The translations under genes and the position numbers were made by a program. A stretch of DNA of 64,000 bases from Kurthia populi (GTDB lineage: Bacteria > Bacillota > Bacilli > Bacillales_A > Planococcaceae). Positions 35,223-43,130 of the stretch are shown here, piece by piece. The notes under the pieces were generated by a model. The model saw nothing but the letters and a program-made list of their open reading frames with translations, was not told the DNA's origin and ran no database searches. Position 1 is the first letter of the stretch. The number at the start of each line of letters is the position of its first letter. The stretch spans positions 16,412-80,411 of the forward strand of contig NZ_JBHUOR010000141.1 of assembly GCF_042686175.1 (NCBI RefSeq). The letters are read 5' to 3'.

Positions 35223-35251
35223 AATATACCATAGTCCCTATTCACTAGCAA
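35223..35251 (-). promoter_or_regulatory. rpsB: Sigma-A promoter of rpsB
   Basis: TTGCTA (complement of 35246-35251) and TATATT (complement of 35223-35228) are exactly 17 bp apart, between swrB and rpsB. The transcript would start near 35215, giving a leader of about 120 bases. I see no terminator between swrB and this promoter, so the fla/che transcript can run into rpsB. Confidence 0.7.
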
Positions 35252-35265
35252 CTATTTTTATTTAG

Positions 35266-35769
35266 TTATTGTTGAAATTTTAGTAATAATTCAATTTCTG
35301 TTTTACCTCTATTTACTCTTTTAGCAATGTCTGAAATAGAAAGTCCTTTTTTATACATTTGAATTACTTGCTCTTCAACTGTAAGTTTATTTTCATCAGA
35401 TTGTTTGGTTTGATATGCTTTTTTAACATAGGCTTTAGGGACCTTGAAGTTGTTTTGTATTGTTTCTATTTCATCGTCACGATCAGCTGTATTTTTTGTA
35501 TACACTGAGCTATCTTGCTTATTAATAAACGATGATAAGCTATTCGTAGATTGTTTTTTTATCGTTTTCATCTCTTGAATCAAACGATTATTTTCATCTT
35601 TCATTTCAGCTAAATAAGCTCCTATGGCATCATCCATATCGTCTTTCATGCGCTGTTGTTTTTCTTCTACTTCTTTTAAAGAAGAAATCTTGAGGTTTAA
35701 AAGAACGATAAAATAAAAACTTAGACACTGAGCAATGACAAGAAAAATAATAATTATGCTGAGCATCAT
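35266..35769 (-). CDS. swrB: Swarming/flagellar protein SwrB (YlxL)
   Basis: The last gene of the fla/che operon. In B. subtilis SwrB promotes maturation of the flagellar secretion apparatus. The 167 residues have one N-terminal membrane segment (about 3-25), a charged coiled-coil stretch (30-75), a low-complexity linker and a C-terminal helix-turn-helix-like motif (about 133-165: VIQMYKKGLSISDIAKRVNR, then GKTEIELLLKF) that identifies the family. AGGAGA precedes the tandem ATG codons. Assignment rests on that C-terminal motif and the position next to rpsB. Confidence 0.88.
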   Translation of the reverse strand: MMLSIIIIFLVIAQCLSFYFIVLLNLKISSLKEVEEKQQRMKDDMDDAIGAYLAEMKDENNRLIQEMKTIKKQSTNSLSSFINKQDSSVYTKNTADRDDEIETIQNNFKVPKAYVKKAYQTKQSDENKLTVEEQVIQMYKKGLSISDIAKRVNRGKTEIELLLKFQQ

Positions 35770-35777
35770 TGTATCTC

Positions 35778-36086
35778 CTAACCACTAAAATCAAAAAAAT
35801 TACCCTTAAATGGATGTTGCGTTGAATGTTCTTTTGATTGGTATTTTTCTTTTTTTGAATGTGATGATTCATTAGATTTTTTTCGTTTATCTGGGTGTTC
35901 ATCTCCGACTTTCGATGTATCTTCTGACTTTAAAACAGTCGTCCGATTTTTCAACGTCTGTTTTTCTGTAGCCATTTGAGCCATTGATTGATTACCATTA
36001 ACATATTGCTGCGCATTATCAGCCATCTTACCAGCTTCAAACGTTTTAGGTAACGCAATTTGAAGTTCAATACTTTTTAATGACAT
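35778..36086 (-). CDS. Small hydrophilic protein between sigD and swrB, function unknown
   Basis: 102 residues with no membrane segment or known domain that I recognise. The N-terminus (SLKSIELQIALPKTFEAGKM, residues 2-21) resembles short uncharacterised proteins coded beside sigD in other Firmicute flagellar operons. The rest is Lys/Ser/Glu-rich and probably disordered. GGGGGGAATG lies upstream of the ATG. It sits 18 bp after sigD and eight bases before swrB, so it is certainly in the operon. B. subtilis has no gene at this point. A flagellar role is suggested only by position. Confidence 0.8.
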   Translation of the reverse strand: MSLKSIELQIALPKTFEAGKMADNAQQYVNGNQSMAQMATEKQTLKNRTTVLKSEDTSKVGDEHPDKRKKSNESSHSKKEKYQSKEHSTQHPFKGNFFDFSG

Positions 36087-36104
36087 TACATTCCCCCCAT
36101 TAAA

Positions 36105-36872
36105 TTATAAGTTTCTCATTTCTTTTGTTAGTAAGTTACGTAATTTAAATAAGGCTTTTGAATGTATTTGTGAAATTCTGGAAGTTGATAGTTCTAACAT
36201 TTCACCTATTTCTGTTAGCGTCATTTCTTCTGTGTAAAAAAGACTTAATACTAATTGCTCTTTATCATTTAATTTTAAAATACTTGCAGATAAATCTTGT
36301 ATTAACTCTGCTTGCATTGCTTCTTGTTCCGGTGTTTTGATTGAATCATCTCGAATTGAAAAAGTTTTATTATCTGATTCATCATCCTGTAATTGTTCAT
36401 CCATTGATAAAATATTTGAAGCAAAATGTTCTCGAACCGTTTGAAACACTTCATCAACCGTTATATTTAATTCAATCGCTACTTCCTCAGGTGTCACATG
36501 CCTTTGCAATCTTTGTTCCATTTCTTCAATAAGCATATCCATTTTCTTTGTTTTCTCACGCGCTGAACGTGGTAGCCAATCTTCTTTTCTAAGTCCATCA
36601 ATAATAGCACCACGCACTCGAAATGAAGCATACGTATCAAATTTCAAATCCCGTGTAGGATCAAATTTATTTAAAGCATCAAATAATCCCATCATACCTA
36701 AACTATTTAGTTCATCACGCGACACACTTTTAGGTAATCCAACAGCAATTCTTTGCACATGGTAAGATACTAATGGCTTATACTTTCGCATTAGTACGTC
36801 TCCTGCATGAGGATCTCGATTGGCCTTCCAACTTTGCCATAGTTTTTGCTCTTCTACTGAAGTTGTTTGCAT
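36105..36872 (-). CDS. sigD: Flagellar/chemotaxis sigma factor sigma-D (FliA family)
   Basis: An RNA polymerase sigma factor for late flagellar genes (hag, motility, autolysins). The 255 residues (B. subtilis 254) show region 2 (LNSLGMMGLFDALNKFDPTR, then DLKFDTYASFRVRGAIIDGL), a short region 3, and region 4 with the HTH MTLTEIGEMLELSTSRISQI. I choose ATG 36872, seven bases after GGAGGG, over the adjacent TTG. It lies at the far end of the operon, where transcript levels in B. subtilis set the fraction of motile cells. A 126-bp near-palindrome separates it from the upstream gene. FlgM is not coded in this window. Confidence 0.96.
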   Translation of the reverse strand: MQTTSVEEQKLWQSWKANRDPHAGDVLMRKYKPLVSYHVQRIAVGLPKSVSRDELNSLGMMGLFDALNKFDPTRDLKFDTYASFRVRGAIIDGLRKEDWLPRSAREKTKKMDMLIEEMEQRLQRHVTPEEVAIELNITVDEVFQTVREHFASNILSMDEQLQDDESDNKTFSIRDDSIKTPEQEAMQAELIQDLSASILKLNDKEQLVLSLFYTEEMTLTEIGEMLELSTSRISQIHSKALFKLRNLLTKEMRNL

Positions 36873-36970
36873 CAAATTACCCTCCTCACTCTATCTACAT
36901 TCCCTTCAATTATTATAGCAAATCTCACCTATATTTTGGAATGTATATACAACAGAATATGCGTAAATAA

Positions 36971-37096
36971 AAGGATTACCCCTAATAAATTTACTTACCA
37001 TTTAAGAATTTGTAGAATTCAGAGAAAAATCTTCTAATAAAATTTCTCTTTACAATTTTCAGATTCTTAAGGTGATTAGAAATAGGGATAATCCTT
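36971..37096 (-). repeat. 126-bp imperfect palindrome upstream of sigD
   Basis: AAGGATTACCCCTA (36971-36984) matches the complement of 37083-37096 with one mismatch. Inner blocks also match: TTTAAGAAT (37001-37009) with ATTCTTAA, and AGAGAAA (37021-37027) with TTTCTCT. The minus-strand exit is TTTTATTT and the plus-strand exit is CTTTTTT. It begins six bases past the stop of the preceding gene. It could be a weak bidirectional terminator, an RNA stability element or a miniature inverted-repeat element; the sequence does not decide. Confidence 0.6.
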
Positions 37097-37101
37097 CTTT
37101 T

Positions 37102-37446
37102 TTAGCTTTCTTGGGCCATTAACGTTTTCACTACTTTTGCTACTTCTTTTGCCTGTGTTTCTTCTATATCATTTTTCTCTATAGTTATTGACTGGTTTGT
37201 TACTTGATTTTGTTCTTGTTGTTCAGCTACTTGTTCTTCTATTAAAATTTCTTCTGATTTTGGATTATAGAAAGCATAACCTATTAAGAATCGAACAACG
37301 AACGTTGTAATAAATACAACAAATGCTACAGTGAAAGATTGAATAAGAATCTCACCTGGTGTGCGAGCTGTTTGAAATATTAATAAAAAGTAAATGGCAA
37401 AAGATCCAAGTGCTGCCCAACAATTAATATAAAATGAGCCTGCCAT
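37102..37446 (-). CDS. Small two-helix membrane protein in the che/sigD region, unknown function
   Basis: 114 residues with no family that I recognise. Two hydrophobic segments lie at about 8-26 and 34-57, separated by a short loop (TARTPGE). A Gln/Glu-rich charged tail (about 62-114) is probably cytoplasmic and disordered. The ATG overlaps the cheD stop (TAATG), so translation should be coupled to cheD, which supports a real gene. B. subtilis has sigD directly after cheD. Position suggests a role in chemotaxis or flagellar assembly, but there is no sequence evidence for it. Confidence 0.8.
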   Translation of the reverse strand: MAGSFYINCWAALGSFAIYFLLIFQTARTPGEILIQSFTVAFVVFITTFVVRFLIGYAFYNPKSEEILIEEQVAEQQEQNQVTNQSITIEKNDIEETQAKEVAKVVKTLMAQES

Positions 37447-37943
37447 TAAATATCTTTCACTCCTTGATTTACAGTACGTATTTGTAATTTTGAGGTTTGA
37501 GGATTAAATTCAATCGTACGACCACTATTACCCCCAGTATCCTCAGAAACAATTGGAATACCAAACTTTCGTAGTTGATTTTTTACGGCTTCTACATTAC
37601 GTGGTCCTATACGCATAGAATCTTGATTTGATGTGAATTTAAACATTTGCGCGCCACCAGCAATTTTAGCTTTCAACTTAACTGCATTAGCGCCCTTCAA
37701 TTTCATTGCATCAATTAAAGCGGGAACACCTGTGTCAGCAAATTTCGCAACGGTCAGCTGACCACCTCTACTCAAAGATGAATCTGGCAACATAACATGG
37801 ACAAGACCTGCTACTTGCTTTACCTCATCATATATAACAACACCTACACAAGAACCTAATCCTGATGTTCGAATCGTCTGCTTTTGCGTTGCTACATCTA
37901 ATTGTGCAATCCCTACTTTAACAACATCTAGACTTGTAAACAT
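37446..37943 (-). CDS. cheD: Chemoreceptor glutamine deamidase CheD
   Basis: Deamidates receptor glutamines and, in Bacillus, binds CheC as part of adaptation. ATG 37943 gives 165 residues (B. subtilis 166) with AGGTG nine bases upstream. The catalytic motif is GLGSCVGV with Cys32, and GLVHVMLPDS supplies His49. AKIAGGAQMFKF and the C-terminal SEDTGGNSGRTIEF are also conserved. It starts two bases past the cheC stop. Confidence 0.95.
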   Translation of the reverse strand: MFTSLDVVKVGIAQLDVATQKQTIRTSGLGSCVGVVIYDEVKQVAGLVHVMLPDSSLSRGGQLTVAKFADTGVPALIDAMKLKGANAVKLKAKIAGGAQMFKFTSNQDSMRIGPRNVEAVKNQLRKFGIPIVSEDTGGNSGRTIEFNPQTSKLQIRTVNQGVKDI

Positions 37944-37944
37944 A

Positions 37945-38574
37945 TTATCCAACACCTAATGATGTAAAAATTGTAGAAAATGAATTTGGGTCTGGAATCA
38001 AGAAAAAGTGACCGCTGACTTCTTCTTTAGCATTTTCTTCATGTTCAATAATTGATGTATCTATTACAATTACATAATCACTAATTTGAGATACTTCTAT
38101 TAATCCGATACTAATAATTGCACCAAACATATCGCTCGCTAACGCAGGAGGAGTTGGATATAATTTTAGCTTTGTAAAGTCCGAAAGTGCAGATAAATAC
38201 GAACCCGATAAAATATTTCCCATTTCTTGCATAGCTGAGAGTCCTAATTCTGAAGGTGATTGCGCAAAATCAAAAGATTTTTCATGGATTAATTTTCGAA
38301 TTAATTGGTTCGCTTGTTCTACTGGCATGATAAAAAACATTCCTCCAGCTACATCCCCCTCGATTCTCAAATAAATTCCGGTAACAAAAGTTTCTGCTCC
38401 GCCTACACGTTCCATCATATCGTTGAATGATACCATTTCTACTTGAGGTACATGCATATCTATCTTCGTATTAAGTAATGTAGATAAAGCTGTTGCCGCG
38501 TGTGCAGCTCCGATATTCCCAATTTCTTTCAGGACATCTAAATGAAAAGAGGTAATATTTTGTTGAATATCCAT
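37945..38574 (-). CDS. cheC: CheY-P phosphatase CheC
   Basis: Dephosphorylates CheY-P and binds CheD; 209 residues. Both phosphatase motifs are present: LKEIGNIGAAHAATALS (about 15-31) and MQEMGNILSGSYLSAL (about 115-130), each with the active-site Glu and Asn. AGGATTTTTAG precedes the ATG. It lies between cheW and cheD, as in B. subtilis. Confidence 0.95.
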   Translation of the reverse strand: MDIQQNITSFHLDVLKEIGNIGAAHAATALSTLLNTKIDMHVPQVEMVSFNDMMERVGGAETFVTGIYLRIEGDVAGGMFFIMPVEQANQLIRKLIHEKSFDFAQSPSELGLSAMQEMGNILSGSYLSALSDFTKLKLYPTPPALASDMFGAIISIGLIEVSQISDYVIVIDTSIIEHEENAKEEVSGHFFLIPDPNSFSTIFTSLGVG

Positions 38575-38588
38575 CTAAAAATCCTCTC

Positions 38589-39041
38589 TTATTTTAACGT
38601 ACTTAGTACTTTTTCTAAGTTTAATAGAATCAATAGACGATTTCCTATGTTTGCGACACCTGAAATAAATTCTTCTTCTAATGAACCAACGACTTCTGGT
38701 TGTGGTTCAATTGTCTCTTTTTGAATATCCATTACATCGTTCGCTGCATCTACAATAAATCCAACTTCCATATCTTCTTCAGAAATTATAATAATACGCG
38801 TATTTTCGCTGCTCACAGTTGTTGTAACACCAAAACGATCACGTAAATCAATAATTGGTGTTACAACTCCACGTAAATTAATGACGCCTTTTACATAATG
38901 CGCTGTACGTGGTACACGCGTAATATGCATCATTTTTTCAATTCCTTGAACTTGTTCAACAGGTAATGCATATTCCTTGTCTCCTAATTGAAAAACAATT
39001 ACTTTCATTACTTCGACGTCCATTGCTACATTTTCTGTCAT
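38589..39041 (-). CDS. cheW: Chemotaxis coupling protein CheW
   Basis: Links receptors to CheA. The 150 residues contain one CheW domain with KVIVFQLGDKEYALPVEQV, VKGVINLRGVVTPIIDLR and VANIGNRLLILLNL at the C-terminus. I take ATG 39041 because GAGAGGTG lies six bases before it; the GTG at 39050 overlaps that site. It begins 14 bp past cheA. Confidence 0.95.
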   Translation of the reverse strand: MTENVAMDVEVMKVIVFQLGDKEYALPVEQVQGIEKMMHITRVPRTAHYVKGVINLRGVVTPIIDLRDRFGVTTTVSSENTRIIIISEEDMEVGFIVDAANDVMDIQKETIEPQPEVVGSLEEEFISGVANIGNRLLILLNLEKVLSTLK

Positions 39042-39055
39042 TTCTAACACCTCTC

Positions 39056-41122
39056 TTATTTAATAAGTGAATTACAATCAATAATTAGTGCTACTTGACC
39101 ATTCCCTAAAATTGTTGCTCCTGAAATCGCAAAAACATTTGTCAAATAATTCCCTAGAGACTTAAGAACAATCTCTTGTTGACCAATAAATGAACCAACA
39201 ACTAATCCCGCCATTTTGTCCCCTTTTCGTACAATAACAACAGAGTGGAAATCATCTCCTGGATCATCAGTGCGTGGAACTTCAAAAATTTCTTCTAAAA
39301 ACACAAGTGGTACTACTTTCCCACGGAAATCAATCACTTTCTGATTATGAGCATTCATTATATCTGCCTTATGAATAATTGACGTTTCAATAATTGACGT
39401 TAAAGGAATTGCATAAATTTCTTGTTCAATTTCAATTAACATAACCGAGATGATTGATAAAGTCAGCGGTAATTGAACAGAAAATAACGAACCTTTTCCT
39501 TCTTCCGATTCAATTGTAATGGTTCCTCCCAATGATTCAATTGTTGATTTTACAACATCAAGGCCAACACCTCTACCAGAAATATCCGATAATACTTCAG
39601 CTGTTGAGAATCCTGAAGCTAAGATTAATTCATTAATTTGAGTATCTGTTAGTTTTGATGCTAACTCTGAGGTAACGACGCCTTTTTCTAATGCTTTACT
39701 TAAAACACGTTCTTTATTGATACCGGCACCATCATCTTCAATTTCAATAAACACATGATTCCCACTATGATAAGCACGTAGTTCAACACGTCCTTCTTCA
39801 GGTTTTCCAGCTGCTACTCGAACCTCTGGACTTTCAATACCATGATCAAGTGAGTTTCGAATTAAATGAACAAGAGGATCTCCGATTTCATCAATAACTG
39901 TTCGATCTAATTCAGTTTCTGCACCAATAATATCTAATTTGATTTTTTTATTTAAATCACGTGATAATTGTCTAACCATTTTAGGAAAGCGATTAAAGAC
40001 CGTTTCTACTGGTACCATACGCATATTCAAAATAATATTTTGTAAGTCGCTCGAAACGCGCGACATGCGTTCAACTGATTCATTTAATTCATTATGATTA
40101 AGCTCTGCTGCAATTGATTGTAAACGTCCTCGGTCAATTACTAATTCTTCGAATAAATTCATCAGTATATCCAGTCTTTCAATATTTACTCGAATTGTTT
40201 TACTTGTGGCATGAGAAGATTTAACTGGCTTTTCAGATTGCTTAGCAGTTGAGTTGGTTACGACTTTTGTTGCTTCTTGGGAAATCACTTCCACATCAAT
40301 ACTTTTGGCTGTTGAAGAAGCAACAACAGGTTCTAAAACATTTTCCTCTACTAAATCAAAGAACATTTTTTTAACAACTACTTCTTTTACTTCTGACACT
40401 TTTTTAATAGCTTCTTCTACAGTCTCAATAGCTTCTTTTGTAACAAAAGCAATTGAAAAATCTGTATCAAACTGTTCTGCTTCTAATTGTTCTACTGCAG
40501 GGACAGATTTAATTACATCTCCGCATTTTTCAAGAACTTCAAATACCATAAATACTCGTGCTGCTTTTAGTAAGCAATCATCGCGTAGAGTAATTGCGAT
40601 TTCATATGTGCCAAAACCTTGTTCATTAGATTGTTCAATAATTGTACGTTCAAAATCATCATAAGTAAGTGCTGTTACTGAAACCAATCTATCTTCACTG
40701 CTATCCTCTACAACAGCTTTGGCATTTGAACCATCAATTAGTTCTCCATTTTCAATACGCTTTAATTTTTCAACAGTCTCGCTAACATTTCTTTTTCCAT
40801 CTCCACCCTCAGAAATATCTCCAATCATGGCTTCAAGGTGATCAATAGACTCAAAAACAACATCTAAAATCTCAGGTGAAACTTCGATTTTTTCATTACG
40901 AATCCCATCTAAAACATTCTCCATTTTATGCGTCAAATCCGCCAAATCTTCAAATCCCATTGTTGCAGACATGCCTTTTAATGTATGTGCATTACGAAAA
41001 ATCTCGTTTACAATTGATAAATCATGTGGATTTTGCTCCAGTGCTAATAAATTTTCGTTACATGATTGTAAATGTTCCGTACTTTCATCAATGAATACTT
41101 CTAAGTATTGGTTTGTATCCAT
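39056..41122 (-). CDS. cheA: Chemotaxis sensor kinase CheA
   Basis: Histidine kinase of the chemotaxis signalling complex, 688 residues. An HPt domain carries the phosphorylated His46 (RNAHTLKGMS). A P2 region that binds CheY/CheB (about 150-255) and a low-complexity linker follow. The P3 dimerisation helix and the P4 ATPase come next (LVHLIRNSLDHGIE, IEDDGAGIN, GRGVGLDVV). The P5 CheW-like domain ends the protein. GAGG lies upstream of the ATG. All active-site motifs appear intact. Confidence 0.96.
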   Translation of the reverse strand: MDTNQYLEVFIDESTEHLQSCNENLLALEQNPHDLSIVNEIFRNAHTLKGMSATMGFEDLADLTHKMENVLDGIRNEKIEVSPEILDVVFESIDHLEAMIGDISEGGDGKRNVSETVEKLKRIENGELIDGSNAKAVVEDSSEDRLVSVTALTYDDFERTIIEQSNEQGFGTYEIAITLRDDCLLKAARVFMVFEVLEKCGDVIKSVPAVEQLEAEQFDTDFSIAFVTKEAIETVEEAIKKVSEVKEVVVKKMFFDLVEENVLEPVVASSTAKSIDVEVISQEATKVVTNSTAKQSEKPVKSSHATSKTIRVNIERLDILMNLFEELVIDRGRLQSIAAELNHNELNESVERMSRVSSDLQNIILNMRMVPVETVFNRFPKMVRQLSRDLNKKIKLDIIGAETELDRTVIDEIGDPLVHLIRNSLDHGIESPEVRVAAGKPEEGRVELRAYHSGNHVFIEIEDDGAGINKERVLSKALEKGVVTSELASKLTDTQINELILASGFSTAEVLSDISGRGVGLDVVKSTIESLGGTITIESEEGKGSLFSVQLPLTLSIISVMLIEIEQEIYAIPLTSIIETSIIHKADIMNAHNQKVIDFRGKVVPLVFLEEIFEVPRTDDPGDDFHSVVIVRKGDKMAGLVVGSFIGQQEIVLKSLGNYLTNVFAISGATILGNGQVALIIDCNSLIK

Positions 41123-41137
41123 ATTTTAAGCCTCCTC

Positions 41138-42262
41138 TTATGGAATATATTTCATAATTGTTTGTGCAATATCATCAACATCTTCAACATTATCGACTAA
41201 CCCGGTTTCAAATGCCGCTTTAGGCATACCATATACAACACATGTATTAGCAGATTCTGAAATAGCTTTAACATTTCCTGTGGTTTTTAAAATTTTAAGC
41301 CCCTTAGTTCCATCTGAACCCATACCTGTCATAATAACAGCTAATTTATCATATTCTTCTAACTTACTAGCACTTTCATACATAACATCAACAGCTGGCC
41401 TGTGACCTCCTCTAGGAGCTTCTATATTATCTAATTTAATTCCAACTGACATTCCAACTTTTTGTAATTTCATATGATATCCACCAGGAGCAATATATGC
41501 TACTCCAGATTGTAAAATATCTCCATTTTCTGCTTCTTTAACAGTTATCTCAGACAAATTATCTAACCGTGTTGCTAAAGATTTAGTGAACCCTGCTGGC
41601 ATGTGCTGAACGATTAAAATTGGTGCCATAATGTTTTGCGGTATTTTAGTAATGACTTCCTGTAAAGCTCTTGGACCACCGGTAGATGTTCCTATTAATA
41701 CCAATTTTTTCTTTCCATGTAAATTCCAATTATTCGTATTAATCACTGAACGTTCAAGTGGTTTAGATGGAGTAGTTATTTCTTTAGTAGAAATATCTTT
41801 ATTAAAAAATGTATTTGCTGCTTTAGAAAGAGTTGCTGGCTTACGTAATTTTGTCACCGACACATTCGTTGCTTGAATGACTTTATGAACAAGTTCATCC
41901 TTAATCTTATGTAGATCTAAAGAAATTGTTCCACTCGGTTTAGCAATAAAATCTACTGCTCCATTTGCCATTGCTTCTACAGTAATTTCTGCGCCGGCTT
42001 TAGTCGTACTAGAAAGCATGACTACGGGAGTTGGACAATCTACCATGATTAGTTTCAAAGCCTCTAATCCATTTAATTGAGGCATTTCAACATCCAACGT
42101 CACAACATCTGGTTTTAAAGCTTTAATTTTTTCAAGTGCATCTTGTCCATTTCGTGCAGTACCTATTACTTCAATATTTGGAACATCTACAAAAAAATCT
42201 CCAATCAGTTTTCTCATAAATGCTGAATCATCAACAATTAATAATTTTTTTATTACTGTCAT
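41138..42262 (-). CDS. cheB: Chemoreceptor glutamate methylesterase CheB
   Basis: Demethylates receptors when phosphorylated by CheA; 374 residues from ATG 42262. The receiver domain has the acidic pair VDDSAF and phospho-Asp57 (TLDVEMP). The esterase domain has the catalytic Ser in IGTSTGGPRAL, His in VQHMPAGFT and Asp in MTGMGSDGTKG. A GTG nine bases upstream is an alternative start, but it lies too near its ribosome site. It directly follows flhG. No cheR methyltransferase is in this window; in B. subtilis it is also coded elsewhere. Confidence 0.95.
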   Translation of the reverse strand: MTVIKKLLIVDDSAFMRKLIGDFFVDVPNIEVIGTARNGQDALEKIKALKPDVVTLDVEMPQLNGLEALKLIMVDCPTPVVMLSSTTKAGAEITVEAMANGAVDFIAKPSGTISLDLHKIKDELVHKVIQATNVSVTKLRKPATLSKAANTFFNKDISTKEITTPSKPLERSVINTNNWNLHGKKKLVLIGTSTGGPRALQEVITKIPQNIMAPILIVQHMPAGFTKSLATRLDNLSEITVKEAENGDILQSGVAYIAPGGYHMKLQKVGMSVGIKLDNIEAPRGGHRPAVDVMYESASKLEEYDKLAVIMTGMGSDGTKGLKILKTTGNVKAISESANTCVVYGMPKAAFETGLVDNVEDVDDIAQTIMKYIP

Positions 42263-42263
42263 G

Positions 42264-43127
42264 TTATCCACGCCCTTTACTAAAAATACTTTTTAATGCA
42301 TTTATAAAACGATTTGTGTCTAGTTCATTCAAATTTTTTGATTGACCTGATGTGTAAGTAGTAGTAATTTTTTGAACTGCTTTTGTAGCAGGAGCACGTT
42401 CATATAAAATTGAAAACAATTTTTGTTGCTGTACAGCTTTCCTTACATGAATATCTTCTGGAATAGAACCCAAAATATTTAAATTTTTGTTTAAAAACTG
42501 CTGTGCTGTACTTTTTAAACGATGTAGTGTTTGATTTGCTTCGTCTGTTGTCAATGCTCGATTACACACAATATGCATATTTTTAAGTGGGTTTCTTGTG
42601 TTCACATATTTCATCATTGAATATGCATCCATAACTGCTGTTGGTTCTGTAGTAGAAATAACGATTATATCGTCTAAAGCCTCAAGTAATTGCAATGACC
42701 ATTCTGTAGCTCCCGCACCCATGTCAAAAATAATATAGTCATAGCGCTGTTGAAGTAGTTCAAAAGCAGATAGTAAACGATCAAACATTGAATCATTCCA
42801 TTCAATTACGTTCGCCATTGCAGAGCCACCACTTAAATAGTCAATATTACTTAAAAAAGATTCTATTACATCTTCTAAAATATATTCTCCACTTAAATAA
42901 TCGATTAAAGAATATCTAGACTTTTCTCCTAATAATATATGAATATTCCCCATCCCGATATCCATATCCACTATAACTATCTCATATCCTTTTTCTGCTA
43001 AATTGAACGAGAAATTAGTAGAAAAGTTACTTTTTCCGACGCCTCCTTTACCACTTATTACCCCTATAGATGTGGAAATATGTTTATTTTCCATTTTTAA
43101 TCGCAATTTTTCTGCTTGATTTCCCAT
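42264..43127 (-). CDS. flhG: MinD-like ATPase FlhG (YlxH)
   Basis: A ParA/MinD-type ATPase controlling flagellar number and pattern; it stimulates the FlhF GTPase. The 287 residues include a basic N-terminus (about 1-20, the FlhF-activating region in known proteins). The deviant Walker A is SGKGGVGKSNF, the Walker B region VIVDMDIGMGN, and the C-terminal half carries an amphipathic stretch. AAGGAGA precedes the ATG, and the gene follows flhF by three bases. Confidence 0.94.
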   Translation of the reverse strand: MGNQAEKLRLKMENKHISTSIGVISGKGGVGKSNFSTNFSFNLAEKGYEIVIVDMDIGMGNIHILLGEKSRYSLIDYLSGEYILEDVIESFLSNIDYLSGGSAMANVIEWNDSMFDRLLSAFELLQQRYDYIIFDMGAGATEWSLQLLEALDDIIVISTTEPTAVMDAYSMMKYVNTRNPLKNMHIVCNRALTTDEANQTLHRLKSTAQQFLNKNLNILGSIPEDIHVRKAVQQQKLFSILYERAPATKAVQKITTTYTSGQSKNLNELDTNRFINALKSIFSKGRG

Positions 43128-43130
43128 TGA

